The notes: generated from the sequence alone by a model not told the origin. A DNA stretch of 47,508 nucleotides from Colivivens sp963626085 (GCA_963626085.1 CAVFVJ010000039.1:1-47508); one strand, 5' to 3'; positions 6,500 through 14,662 are shown, numbered from the stretch's first letter. A program made the numbers and translations.

Positions 6500-7222
6500 T
6501 TAATGACCTTGGATATGAGGTGTAATGCCACCAACCATCCTAAGTAGTTTCTTGTCCGTTTTACGAGTCAGCAGTTCCGTCCAAACATGCAACTGATGGA
6601 TGTCAGAACCAGCCAGACTGTAGTGCCCGTTCTTCAACAGCCATTCCGCCTTGCTGCGGACATCAGAACCGTAGCCACCGAAGAGAGACGGCAGGTTGAG
6701 TTGGAACAAGACACCCATATTGAGCAAACGGAGATAGTCGTCACATTCCATATAGACGTAACGCTCCGGATGTGCCAGGACCGGATGATAGCCCTTCGAC
6801 TGGATACGTCGCATGATATGGCGCATACCCATCGGAGGATTGAAGTAGGATGTCTCCACAAGCAGACGGTCACCGGCATCGCCAAGGGGCAATAGGTCGC
6901 CTGCCTCAAGTCGCTCCTCGAAGAGTGCATCGAGCATGTTCTCTGCCGCGAGGTGAAGTCGCACCGGACCATCGTAGACAGCCTTCAGTCTCTCGAAACG
7001 TTGGCGCAAGGCAGACGTAGTGTTGGGAATGTCCTCCATGATATGAGGAGTGAGCCATACCGACTCCACGCCCAGCGACTCGTACAGGTGCAGGATGTCG
7101 AGTGCCTCCCCTTCCGTTTGCACCCCATCGTCCACACCCGGAAGGATGTGTGAGTGCCAGTCAGTGAAGCCACGCAGCACACCGCTGCCCTCCAGCGTCT
7201 GATGTATGCTGAACAGTCCCAT
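6500..7222 (-). CDS. CpsB/CapC-type PHP-family tyrosine phosphatase
   Basis: A 240-residue PHP-domain metal-dependent phosphatase of the kind that dephosphorylates the tyrosine tail of Wzc-type kinases. Metal-binding motifs are visible in order: DWHSHILPGVDDG near the N-terminus (H-x-H and D), WLTPHI, AAENMLD, LAHPERY and the C-terminal AGSDIHQ. The start at 7222 is preferred because a longer frame would begin inside a strong nested inverted repeat (7262-7375) and adds a sequence unlike the family. The gene lies downstream of the Wzc homologue, whose Tyr-rich tail is the expected substrate; cycles of phosphorylation control polymer length and export. Confidence 0.88.
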   Translation of the reverse strand: MGLFSIHQTLEGSGVLRGFTDWHSHILPGVDDGVQTEGEALDILHLYESLGVESVWLTPHIMEDIPNTTSALRQRFERLKAVYDGPVRLHLAAENMLDALFEERLEAGDLLPLGDAGDRLLVETSYFNPPMGMRHIMRRIQSKGYHPVLAHPERYVYMECDDYLRLLNMGVLFQLNLPSLFGGYGSDVRSKAEWLLKNGHYSLAGSDIHQLHVWTELLTRKTDKKLLRMVGGITPHIQGH

Positions 7223-7261
7223 GGTCAGTAGTAGATAAGTCTGTATTGTAATCAGTATAAA

Positions 7262-7375
7262 AAGTGGTCTCCACCGAAGGCACGCCCACACCCTTCCCCA
7301 ATCGATCAGGGGGTAAGGATCTGTAGGGGCTGGGGTGTGGCGACCATGCCTTAGCCGGTTTAGCGGAGACCACTT
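7262..7375 (-). other. nested inverted repeat between wzc and the cpsB-like gene
   Basis: The 114-base element folds on itself in three layers. AAGTGGTCTCC (7262-7272) pairs perfectly with GGAGACCACTT (7365-7375). AAGGCA (7277-7282) pairs with TGCCTT (7347-7352), next to CGCCCACACCC (7283-7293) with GGGTGTGGCG (7333-7342, one bulge). An inner CCTTCCCC/GGGGGTAAGG pair closes on a short loop. It starts 19 bases beyond the wzc stop and ends 39 bases before the phosphatase start. No T-run follows, so it is not a standard terminator. It could be a small non-autonomous mobile element, an RNA processing or stability element, or an attenuator setting the kinase/phosphatase ratio. Confidence 0.7.
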
Positions 7376-7393
7376 ATCATAAACAACTTGATA

Positions 7394-9808
7394 TCATTTC
7401 TTGTCGGACCCGTAGTGGTAACCATAGCCATAGCCATAGTGGTAACCATAACGATAGCCGTAACGGTAGCCATAGCGGCTGCCGCTACCTTCCGTACCGT
7501 TCAGGATGACCGACATATTCTTGTATTTCTTCTCGTTATAGAGTTTCTCCAGTTCCAGGAGCATGCTGCGCTCCAGTAGACCTGCACGCACTACGAAGAC
7601 AGTGCGGTCAGCCAGTTTCTCGATAATCTGTGTATCTGCCACAATCTCGATAGGAGGACAGTCGATAAGCACTATGTCGTAACGTGAGCGCGCCATGTCG
7701 ATGACCGTCTTCAGTCTGTCGTCGAACAACAGCTCCGTAGGGTTCGGTGGATTAGTACCGACCGGGAGCACATCCAGGTGCTCGTACTTAGGATGCGTGA
7801 CGATGACATCCTCCACATTGTCCACCCTACCACAGAGGTAGTCACTCAGTCCCCTGTCAGGTGAGTCCACATACACAGACGCAGACCCGTGGCGCAAGTC
7901 ACCGTCGATGACCAGTACCTTCTTGCCCTTGATGGCGAAGCTCACCGCTATGTTGAGCGTCAGGAACGACTTACCACTACCTGGGTTGAACGAGGTGATG
8001 ACAGCGACGTTCTGAGTCCTGTCCTTGCCCGTCATGAACTCGAGGTTCGTGCGCAAGACACGGAACGCCTCGTTGATGATATTACGGCTACCCTCCTTCA
8101 CCAGTACCGTCTCGCCAGCCTTGCGAGTCTTCTTCTTACCGAACAGCGACTTCCTGTGGTGCTCGTACTGAGGAATCTCACCGATGAACGGTACAGTCAA
8201 GCCATCCAAGTCCTTGCGGCCACGCACCGTGCTGTTCATGTTCTCACGGAGGAAGATGACAGCCACCGGGAAGATCAGTCCGATGGCAAGTGCCGCAAGC
8301 AGTATGTTATTGCTCACTGGAGCCGTCGGCACCATACTGCCGCCCGGCATGGTTATGATACGAGTATTGTAAGCCGTGAACGCCTGTGACAGCTCGTTCT
8401 CCTCACGCTTCTGGAGTAGGTAGAGGTAGAGCGACTCCTTCACCTTCTGTTGGCGTTCCACCGAGAGCAGGTACTTCGCCTGTTGTGGATTGGACGCAAT
8501 CTGTGAGGTAGCCTGACCACCCACACCCTGCAGACTCCTTATCTGTGCATTGAGAGCCACCAGTTGGTTGTCGATTGACGTGAGTAGTGCTGTACGCATG
8601 GCAGCGAGCGACTCGTCCATCTCAGCCACCAGCGGGTTTTTCTCGCTACTGTGCGCTACGAGACTGTTACGGTCGAGCAGAGTACTGTTGTACTCCCCTA
8701 TCTGTGACGACAGACCCGAGTCGTTGATACCCGAATTGGTAGGCAGCAACTGAGTCTTGTTGCCGTTGGTAAGGTAATTACGGATGTAACGCGCCATGTA
8801 CACCTGGTTGTTCAGTTCCTTGATGGCAGCTTCCGCCTCACTCGCCTTCGACATGTACATGCTCGCTGCAGCCTGCACGTCGGGCAACAAGTGTTCACTC
8901 TTATAAGACGATATGTCGTTGTCCACGTTACCCAGTTCGCCCTCGATCACACCCAGACGGTCGTCGATGAAGCGCGATGTACTAACCGTCACACGGTTCT
9001 TGTCGCTCACCCACTTCTCGTTGTACACCGCAATGAGCGTGTTCAGTACATCCTCCGCCCGTTGGGTGGACACATCATTGTACGAGAGATTGATGATGTT
9101 AGACTTCTCATCCGTACGAGCCACAGTCAGTCGGGCTGCACTTCCAGCCACAGCCACACTGAACGAACTGCGTGACACGTAGATCACTGGCTGGGGACAC
9201 GACTTATAGTAAGCTGTAGGGCTCACCACCACCTTACCTGCACTGCAACGTATGGTGTCGTTCAGTTTGCCTTTAACCTCAGCCGCACCCGTTTCCTCAC
9301 CGTTGCGAGTGATGTCAGTGAGAGTCACCGTCCCCTTAGCCGACAGGTTCAGTGTGAACGAAGCAGACTCCTCCTCCGGGAGATCCTCGATGGTGACACT
9401 GACAGGTAGTTGACGGCCATAGACCGTCTGGTCGAGAAACTGTCCTGGCACTCTATAGTCCATGTACAAGCAGAGTCGTGACACCACTTCACGCATCATG
9501 TCGGGAGACTGGAGAGTCCCCATCTCATCGTTGATGTTAGAGCTGGAGTTGAACAAGCCGAGGTCCGAAAACGCACTGGCTTCGCCCGATGACGCACCGC
9601 CCTTCGAGTCGTCCTTGATAAGGATAGACGCTGAGCGAGTGTACACCTTAGGAGTAGTCAGCAAGTACCACACGGCAGCACCGAGGCACACTGCAAGTGA
9701 TATGATGAACCAGTGCCATTTGGAGAGGCATAGATAGAGTAAGTCCTGGATGCGCATGAAGTCCTGCGCCCCCTGGTTCTGAGTATTTGTCTTCTGTATG
9801 GTAGCCAT
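7394..9808 (-). CDS. Wzc-like polysaccharide co-polymerase / BY-type tyrosine kinase (first locus)
   Basis: An 804-residue inner-membrane protein that sets chain length and drives export together with Wza. Residues ~33-50 are the first membrane span (Wzz domain start), ~270-475 form the periplasmic coiled-coil region ending in QKREENELSQAF, and ~500-520 are the second span. The cytoplasmic kinase has Walker A FNPGSGKS (607-614), Walker A' VLVIDGDLR (632-640) and Walker B IVLIDCPP (712-719). The tail 779-799 is a run of alternating Tyr and Gly/Arg/His, the autophosphorylation cluster. The DNA for this tail (about 7404-7485) is a short-period repeat of TAC/GGT-type codons. It follows Wza by seven bases. 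A second Wzc lies at 17131-19656. Confidence 0.95.
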   Translation of the reverse strand: MATIQKTNTQNQGAQDFMRIQDLLYLCLSKWHWFIISLAVCLGAAVWYLLTTPKVYTRSASILIKDDSKGGASSGEASAFSDLGLFNSSSNINDEMGTLQSPDMMREVVSRLCLYMDYRVPGQFLDQTVYGRQLPVSVTIEDLPEEESASFTLNLSAKGTVTLTDITRNGEETGAAEVKGKLNDTIRCSAGKVVVSPTAYYKSCPQPVIYVSRSSFSVAVAGSAARLTVARTDEKSNIINLSYNDVSTQRAEDVLNTLIAVYNEKWVSDKNRVTVSTSRFIDDRLGVIEGELGNVDNDISSYKSEHLLPDVQAAASMYMSKASEAEAAIKELNNQVYMARYIRNYLTNGNKTQLLPTNSGINDSGLSSQIGEYNSTLLDRNSLVAHSSEKNPLVAEMDESLAAMRTALLTSIDNQLVALNAQIRSLQGVGGQATSQIASNPQQAKYLLSVERQQKVKESLYLYLLQKREENELSQAFTAYNTRIITMPGGSMVPTAPVSNNILLAALAIGLIFPVAVIFLRENMNSTVRGRKDLDGLTVPFIGEIPQYEHHRKSLFGKKKTRKAGETVLVKEGSRNIINEAFRVLRTNLEFMTGKDRTQNVAVITSFNPGSGKSFLTLNIAVSFAIKGKKVLVIDGDLRHGSASVYVDSPDRGLSDYLCGRVDNVEDVIVTHPKYEHLDVLPVGTNPPNPTELLFDDRLKTVIDMARSRYDIVLIDCPPIEIVADTQIIEKLADRTVFVVRAGLLERSMLLELEKLYNEKKYKNMSVILNGTEGSGSRYGYRYGYRYGYHYGYGYGYHYGSDKK

Positions 9809-9815
9809 AAGAGTG

Positions 9816-10631
9816 TCAGTTGGTTATGAGTACTATGAACGAAGTGATGAACGAAGCCAGTGACATCCAGAACGAGATGTTATGGAGGCTGCTGCCGTTG
9901 ATGGTAGACTGGAGAGCCTTAGTCTTGTTAGGCTCAACATACACCACATCATTCTGTTGCAAGTAGAATGCCGGAGACGAGTACACGTCCTCAGCCGAAC
10001 GCAGGTCGATGGCATAGACACGACGAGTACCGTTCTCGTCGCGCACCACCATCACGTTGCCACGCTTACCGTTGATGGTCAGGTCGCCCGCATCGCTCAG
10101 TGCATCGAGCACCGTATAACGGTCACGGTCGATGCTGTAACGACCAGGACTGCCCACCTCGCCCAGAACGTTCACCGCAGCGTTCATGAACTCCACGGTA
10201 ACCACCGGGTCCTTAATCAAGTCACGCGACTGCAACTCGTTCTTGACAAACGCTGCCACGCCCTCACGCGTCAAGCCCTCCACATGGAGTGCGCCCAACA
10301 CAGGGAAGTCTATATTGCCATTGGAATCGACTGTATAGCCCGACACGCTGCGGCTCTGTCCATTAGACGAGCCCCTGGCAGTGGAACTCTCCATTCCCAC
10401 CTGTTGGTTGTTCACAAGCAGATTGAACATGCTTGACAGTCGTTGGTCCTGGCAACTCACCAGGATATTCAGTTTGTCCTTTGGTTGGATTCGGATTTCC
10501 GACGGCGGAGTAGCCGTCAGTTCGCTCTCCCCGGGCTTCAGATCCTGGAAGTACGGGATTGTCTTGGAAGTGGAGCACGACCACAGTAGGATGGCCGATG
10601 CTGCCAGAATACAGATTTTACTGAGATTCAT
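9816..10631 (-). CDS. Wza-like polysaccharide export lipoprotein (first locus)
   Basis: A 271-residue outer-membrane export protein. The signal peptide ends with a lipobox at LLWSCST, predicting acylation of Cys19. The poly_export domain starts around EIRIQPKDKLNILVS and contains YTVDSNGNIDFPVLGALHVEGLTREG, typical of the family. A SLBB-like domain follows (VNVLGEVGSPGRYSIDRDRYTVLDALSDAGDLT), then QQNDVVYVEPNKTK. A final hydrophobic segment (SFWMSLASFITSFIVLIT) is the probable outer-membrane helix. It forms the channel for the polymer whose length and export are controlled by the Wzc encoded seven bases downstream. Confidence 0.95.
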   Translation of the reverse strand: MNLSKICILAASAILLWSCSTSKTIPYFQDLKPGESELTATPPSEIRIQPKDKLNILVSCQDQRLSSMFNLLVNNQQVGMESSTARGSSNGQSRSVSGYTVDSNGNIDFPVLGALHVEGLTREGVAAFVKNELQSRDLIKDPVVTVEFMNAAVNVLGEVGSPGRYSIDRDRYTVLDALSDAGDLTINGKRGNVMVVRDENGTRRVYAIDLRSAEDVYSSPAFYLQQNDVVYVEPNKTKALQSTINGSSLHNISFWMSLASFITSFIVLITN

Positions 10632-10644
10632 GATATTTGTTAAA

Positions 10645-11787
10645 CTATAGTTTTGCTCTTTTGTTTTTTATATAGTGCGTCAGCAGAATGTTAGCCACAG
10701 TCCACACCACCACGTCGAAGACCAGTACCAAGGTGAGGCTGACACAGGTGGACAGCAGTATGTTGAACGCAGTGAAGAACATCGCCACCGCAAGGATGGT
10801 CACCATTGCCGTATGCTGAGGCATGCCCAGAGCGAGCAACTTATGGTGGATATGACTCTTGTCGGGAAGGAACGGGTTGTTACCGTTGCGGACGCGGTGG
10901 ATGTACACCCTCACCACGTCGAAGCACGGGACGATGAGTGGCGAGAACGCCAGTACGAACGTGTTGGGCATCCCTTCGGGAGCGTCAGCCGGGACACAGT
11001 GGAGCACCTTCAGGCTGAGGACGCAGAGCATCATGCCTATCGTCTGGCTACCCGTGTCGCCCATGAATATCTTGTTGCCACGGCGAGCGTCACCGAACAC
11101 ATTGTAATAAAAGAAAGGTATGAGTACCCCAAGGGTGGCGAAGGCAAGCATCGAGTAGATGTACTCGCGAGCCATGAAAAGGATGATGCCGTAGAAGAGT
11201 GAAGCGACACCAAACAACCCGGAAGCCAGTCCGTCGATGCCGTCGATGAGGTTAGCCGCGTTGATGACAAACACCACGGCAAAGACCGTTATCAGCCATC
11301 CTATCCATACTGGGAGCTCATATATAGAGAGCAGACCATAGAGGTTGTGCACACAGAGCCCACCAGCAATTGCCATCAGTCCACACACGATGTGCGCAAC
11401 GAACTTCGCACGGTAACGGATACCGATAAGGTCGTCAGCCACACCCACCAAATAAAGCAGCATGATAGCACAGAAGCCAAACGAAAGTGGAAGACTTTCC
11501 GCATCAAGAGCATCCTGTATACAACTGAAGCCCAGCAGTTGGCACACACCAAGTGCCAGTGCCACAGAGAAGAACACCACTGGTTTGAAGGCTATGCCCC
11601 CAAGACGCGGTATCAGTCCCTTGTGGATCTTGCGCCCGTCGGGAACATCAAACAGTTTCCTACGGAACGAAATAAGGAGTATCTGCGGGATGAGTACACC
11701 TGCGGAAAACACGCAGATGACGAACACGGCAGCAATGCCGATTGTCCAAAAGAGCGAAGGCGACGGCATGTGTGATAATATTTCCAT
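10645..11787 (-). CDS. undecaprenyl-phosphate sugar-1-phosphate transferase (WecA/MraY family, GT4)
   Basis: A 380-residue multi-pass membrane enzyme that attaches the first sugar phosphate (often GlcNAc-1-P) to undecaprenyl phosphate. Motifs in order: DVPDGRKIHKGLIPRLGG near the first cytoplasmic loop, VADDLIGIRYRAKF with the Mg-binding Asp pair, NLIDGIDGLASGL, FMGDTGSQTIG, and DKSHIHHKLLALGM, the His-rich HIHH motif typical of WecA/TagO-type enzymes. At least ten hydrophobic segments can be seen. It is second in the operon after upxY and is the only recognisable glycan-initiating enzyme in the locus. No downstream glycosyltransferases, flippase or polymerase are present in the window. Confidence 0.93.
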   Translation of the reverse strand: MEILSHMPSPSLFWTIGIAAVFVICVFSAGVLIPQILLISFRRKLFDVPDGRKIHKGLIPRLGGIAFKPVVFFSVALALGVCQLLGFSCIQDALDAESLPLSFGFCAIMLLYLVGVADDLIGIRYRAKFVAHIVCGLMAIAGGLCVHNLYGLLSIYELPVWIGWLITVFAVVFVINAANLIDGIDGLASGLFGVASLFYGIILFMAREYIYSMLAFATLGVLIPFFYYNVFGDARRGNKIFMGDTGSQTIGMMLCVLSLKVLHCVPADAPEGMPNTFVLAFSPLIVPCFDVVRVYIHRVRNGNNPFLPDKSHIHHKLLALGMPQHTAMVTILAVAMFFTAFNILLSTCVSLTLVLVFDVVVWTVANILLTHYIKNKRAKL

Positions 11788-11838
11788 AGACCTTATCGTT
11801 AAATACTACAAGACTTATAGTGTATAGACAGTACCATG

Positions 11839-12388
11839 TCACTTCACCAGTTGGATAAACTCTGGACTGACCTCCACACCAGCAGCTAGTAAACCAGGCA
11901 GTTCCACGAGCAAGCGTTTCACCTTAGATCCGCGCGTGGTAATGAGTCCCCCTTCAAAGCCGTCGAGCGGACCACCCACGATACGAATGGTGCGGCCGTG
12001 CATGGCAGGAGTCACTTCAGATGGAAGATAAAACTTAGGGAAGTTTGTGGCAGCAACCGCCTGTATGAAACGATTCATACGGACCTCGTCCACCGTCATC
12101 GGTTGTCTCCACGTGTTACGGAGCCAGCGGTACTGGAGGGTCGGTATGTCATCTACCACCTCATCAAGGCGCGACTGCAGCTCATGAACAAAAAGAAGGT
12201 CTTGGATAAAAGGCACCTCATTACGCAAATACCCCCCCCCCAGTTGCACTGACGTGACTCACCATAGGAACAAAAACCTCCATACCCATCTCCTTGAGGA
12301 GACGGTAGGCAGGAGACTTGGAGTTCCAGCGTGTCAGGTCACGCATCACGAACCACTGAGCGGTGTTCTTGCTTACAGGTGTCTTCAT
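11839..12388 (-). CDS. UpxY-type transcription antiterminator, frameshifted at a G10 tract
   Basis: The gene is the first of the capsule operon and encodes a NusG-like antiterminator. From ATG 12388 the frame reads MKTPVSKNTAQWFVMRDL and a NusG-N domain, then meets ten G (12232-12241) and stops after 55 codons (TAA, 12221-12223). The rest of the family sequence (NEVPFIQDLLFVHELQSRLDE, then a KOW-like VGGPLDGFEGGLITTRG) is in the next frame and runs to 11839. With nine G (or twelve) the two parts join into a ~182-residue protein, the normal length. The present state is therefore OFF, either through phase variation or a homopolymer sequencing error. UpxY proteins let polymerase read through their own long leader and transcribe the capsule operon, so loss would silence the locus. 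Confidence 0.88.
12232..12241 (-). repeat. G10 homopolymer in upxY
   Basis: Ten consecutive C on the plus strand (G on the coding strand) lie at codons 50-53 of the upxY frame. Deletion of one base restores the full reading frame. It is the longest G/C homopolymer in the window and lies in the one gene expected to act as an on/off switch. Confidence 0.85.
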
Positions 12389-12415
12389 TTCGAATCAGCA
12401 CACTTTTATCATTCC

Positions 12416-12448
12416 TGCTTGATGGTACAATTCCTTACCATTCAAGCA
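12416..12448 (-). promoter_or_regulatory. leader hairpin upstream of upxY
   Basis: TGCTTGATGGTA (12416-12427) and TACCATTCAAGCA (12436-12448) form a 12-bp stem with one bulged T and an 8-base loop. It lies in the transcribed leader, about 28 bases before the upxY start codon. Because no T-run follows on the minus strand it is not an obvious terminator. It may be a pause or recognition site for the antiterminator, or control start-codon access. A C7 run (12484-12490) lies upstream in the same leader. Confidence 0.6.
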
Positions 12449-12651
12449 GTTACGGCTTATCTCTTTCAAAGTTCGGAATTTTACCCCCCCTATATACTTC
12501 CCCTCTAATCGTTTCATTCGACAGAACTGGTTGTGAGGTATTGAGGGCATCCCCCTTTGTATTTTTTCGTTTTCGTTTTCAAGAAGCTGATTCTTGATAC
12601 TTTTCCCTCTTTCATGCCCATCTCTTATTTAGAGACCTGCATTTCGTGTTG

Positions 12652-12683
12652 CAAAGGTATGTAAAGTTTTTATAACCAACAAA
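12652..12683 (-). promoter_or_regulatory. promoter of the capsule operon
   Basis: On the minus strand TTTG (12683-12680) and TACCTTTG (12659-12652) are 20 bases apart, an excellent match to the Bacteroidetes consensus. Transcription should start near 12645, giving a leader of roughly 255 bases before upxY. I found no inverted repeats flanking it that would make it an invertible promoter. The stretch 12684-12963 between it and the hairpin array holds no gene I can support. Confidence 0.8.
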
Positions 12684-12963
12684 CAAACCAAAGAAATTTT
12701 TTCCCATGAAAGTCATTTTTGCGCATTTCATATTGGAAACACATGTCATGATATCAACTTTAAAGAGGTTTAAAGCATTAAATAGCAAGTGTTTGCCAAG
12801 AAGCACAAGACCACAAACAAGAGATTTGCATTTTCGGGCAAACAGTTGCACGAGACCACGACTTGTAAGTCGTATATGACAATTGGACAACATTAAGGTG
12901 TGTTCTATGTCGAATCGTGTAGGTGTAAAGGTAACGATTCCATGAAAGTTATTGCCATAGTAG

Positions 12964-13157
12964 GTGACGTGTCCCACGTCACATATTACTAGTAGATGAC
13001 GTGGCTCACGTCACAAATAACTAAGTGTCCCACGTCACAAATAACTAGTAGATGACGTGGCTCACGTCACAAATAACTAAGTGTCCCACGTCACATATTA
13101 CTAGTAGGTGACGTGTCTCACGTCACATATTATTATTTGTGCAGTGGGACACTGCAC
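12964..13157. repeat. array of short perfect hairpins (TGACGTG-nnn-CACGTCA) with 56-bp period
   Basis: Four perfect 7-8 bp hairpins share the arms (G)TGACGTG and CACGTCA(C) with a 3-base loop: 12964-12982, 12997-13013, 13053-13069 and 13108-13126. They alternate with a shortened version, GTG-TCC-CACGTCAC, at 13025 and 13081. Between 12995 and about 13100 the sequence repeats with period 56. AAATAACTA or ATATTACTAGTAG spacers separate the units. A last hairpin, GTGCAGTG-GGA-CACTGCAC (13139-13157), has a different arm. The array lies in the divergent region between the capsule promoter and the first barrel-like gene, and could be a multi-site operator, a protein array or a REP-like element. Confidence 0.85.
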
Positions 13158-13182
13158 CTACTAAATAATACGTAGAATCATG

Positions 13183-13213
13183 TTAGTCTGTAAAGAATTA
13201 ATTACTACCTTTG
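13183..13213 (+). promoter_or_regulatory. promoter of the barrel-like gene pair
   Basis: TACCTTTG at 13206-13213 is a strong -7 box; TTAG at 13183-13186, 19 bases upstream, is a weak -33 box. The start codon is at 13238, so the leader is very short. The hairpin array ends about 25 bases before the -33 box, well placed to affect this promoter. Confidence 0.7.
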
Positions 13214-13237
13214 CATCCATATACGGATTGAAATCAA

Positions 13238-13924
13238 ATGAAACGTTCTATAATCACTTTCATTGCGGCATTTATTGTCACCGCCAGTACCCACGCACAG
13301 TCGTCCGACCATGCGGTATACAAGAACACTCTGTGGCAGAACTGGTACGTACAAGCCGGTCTCGACATGTCGCTACAAAACCCCAACGGTTACCCCTTCT
13401 TCAAGGAGGTGTTCCCGAACGGGAAGACCTTCGGTGTCGACGTAGCCGTCGGCAAGTGGTTCACGCCAGAACTGGGACTGCGTGTGAAATTCAACTGGGA
13501 GAACGGCATCGGTCTGTTCCGCAACGGTCATGCCAACTGGTTGGCACCCATAAACGAGCCAGGGGTGAACATGCACAGGGGAGGATACGTATATTTTGTC
13601 GGAGACATACAGTTCGACATCCACAACCTCATCTGGGGATATAAAGCCGACAGGCTATGGAACATGCAGATATTTCCGAGAGCGGGAGTGGGCTACAACT
13701 GTGGTTCAAAGAAAGGTACACCGATAGTGGCAATCGGACTGGGCAACACGTTCAGGATAAACGACCGATTCAAGGTATACCTCGACATAGCCTACCACGG
13801 TGTGTCAAGCGGGTTCATACCCGTGCCTACCGACACTGGTTCGGAGTTTAATGCGTTCATGGACATCAACGTGGGACTACAGATAAACCTCGGTACAAGC
13901 ACATTCAAGAAAGTGAATAAATGA
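13238..13924 (+). CDS. exported outer-membrane barrel-like protein, paralogue 1
   Basis: A 228-residue exported protein with a signal peptide (MKRSIITFIAAFIVTASTHAQ, cleavage after AQ). The mature part consists of alternating amphipathic segments with many aromatic and Gly residues. It includes WYVQAGLDMSLQNPNG, FGVDVAVGKWFTPELGLRVK and FMDINVGLQINLG near the C-terminus, the pattern of a small eight-stranded outer-membrane barrel. The following gene is a clear paralogue with the same motifs, separated by 19 bases, so they arose by duplication and are probably cotranscribed. Function is unknown. Position next to the capsule promoter suggests a surface role, but that is inference. Confidence 0.75.
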   Translation: MKRSIITFIAAFIVTASTHAQSSDHAVYKNTLWQNWYVQAGLDMSLQNPNGYPFFKEVFPNGKTFGVDVAVGKWFTPELGLRVKFNWENGIGLFRNGHANWLAPINEPGVNMHRGGYVYFVGDIQFDIHNLIWGYKADRLWNMQIFPRAGVGYNCGSKKGTPIVAIGLGNTFRINDRFKVYLDIAYHGVSSGFIPVPTDTGSEFNAFMDINVGLQINLGTSTFKKVNK

Positions 13925-13943
13925 ACAATAAACAGACTACATC

Positions 13944-14630
13944 ATGAGCAAGTATATATTGGCACTGTTTCTCGCCCTCACATGTACCCTACGACTACAG
14001 GCACAGGAAAACACAGCCCCCCAGCCGCAAGACGCGGTGGTGTGCGAGTCCTTCTGGAAGGGCTGGTTTGTGGAAGCCGGACTCGACATGACACTCCACA
14101 ATCCCTACGGGCACAACTTCAGTAAGGTGATACCCAAGGGAACGAGTTTCGGACTGAACGCAGGCATCGGCAAGTGGTTCTCCCCCGACATAGGACTACG
14201 AGGACGCATCAACTGGGAGAACGGATTCCCATTGCTGGAGAACAAGAAACTGGAATGGGTTGCACCTGCTGGAGCCAACGGCATCAACATGGACGAAGGC
14301 GGTTGCCTGCTCGTTTACCTCGATGTTCTCCTTGACGTGAAGAACCTTTTCAACGGCTATGATGCAAACAAGAAATGGACGCTGCTCGTCATGCCACGAA
14401 TGGGCATAGCGAGCAACCTCGCCATCAACTCCGGTTCACCATTCGTAGGTGCGGGAGTCGGTTGTACTCGCACCATCAACAAAAACCTCAGTCTGTATGG
14501 TGACCTCGCTGTACACATCATAACGAGCGAGTACTACGGAGACGTAGGCCCGACCGGTATGTCAGTACAGTCGGGCAGCAACAGTTTCTTTATATTCAAT
14601 ATAGGTGTACGGTGGAAGTTGGGCAAATGA
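13944..14630 (+). CDS. exported outer-membrane barrel-like protein, paralogue 2
   Basis: A 228-residue paralogue of the preceding gene and the same length. A signal peptide (MSKYILALFLALTCTLRLQAQ) is followed by WFVEAGLDMTLHNPYG, FGLNAGIGKWFSPDIGLRGR and a final FNIGVRWKLGK with a terminal strand suited to outer-membrane insertion. Conserved WENG motifs occur at equivalent positions in both proteins. The two differ mainly in the middle, where this copy has YDANKKWTLLVMPRMGIASN in place of YKADRLWNMQIFPRAGVGYN. It converges with glmS, whose stop lies 33 bases beyond its own; I see no strong terminator between them. Confidence 0.75.
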   Translation: MSKYILALFLALTCTLRLQAQENTAPQPQDAVVCESFWKGWFVEAGLDMTLHNPYGHNFSKVIPKGTSFGLNAGIGKWFSPDIGLRGRINWENGFPLLENKKLEWVAPAGANGINMDEGGCLLVYLDVLLDVKNLFNGYDANKKWTLLVMPRMGIASNLAINSGSPFVGAGVGCTRTINKNLSLYGDLAVHIITSEYYGDVGPTGMSVQSGSNSFFIFNIGVRWKLGK

Positions 14631-14662
14631 CAGTCCAACCCCACACCGTCATTCCACAGTAA

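Noticed and set aside
6259..6534. Short open frames through the CACGGAT repeats
   Set aside because: They only translate the 9-base periodic repeat (RVIRAIRV-type peptides) and have no independent support.
7404..7485. Short-period repeat that looks like a tandem array or CRISPR-like structure
   Set aside because: It is the coding DNA for the Tyr-Gly tail of the first Wzc; period and frame match the amino-acid repeat, and there are no spacers.
12389..12963. Possible invertible promoter of the capsule operon
   Set aside because: I looked for matching inverted repeats on both sides of the promoter and found none; the visible switch is the G10 tract in upxY instead.
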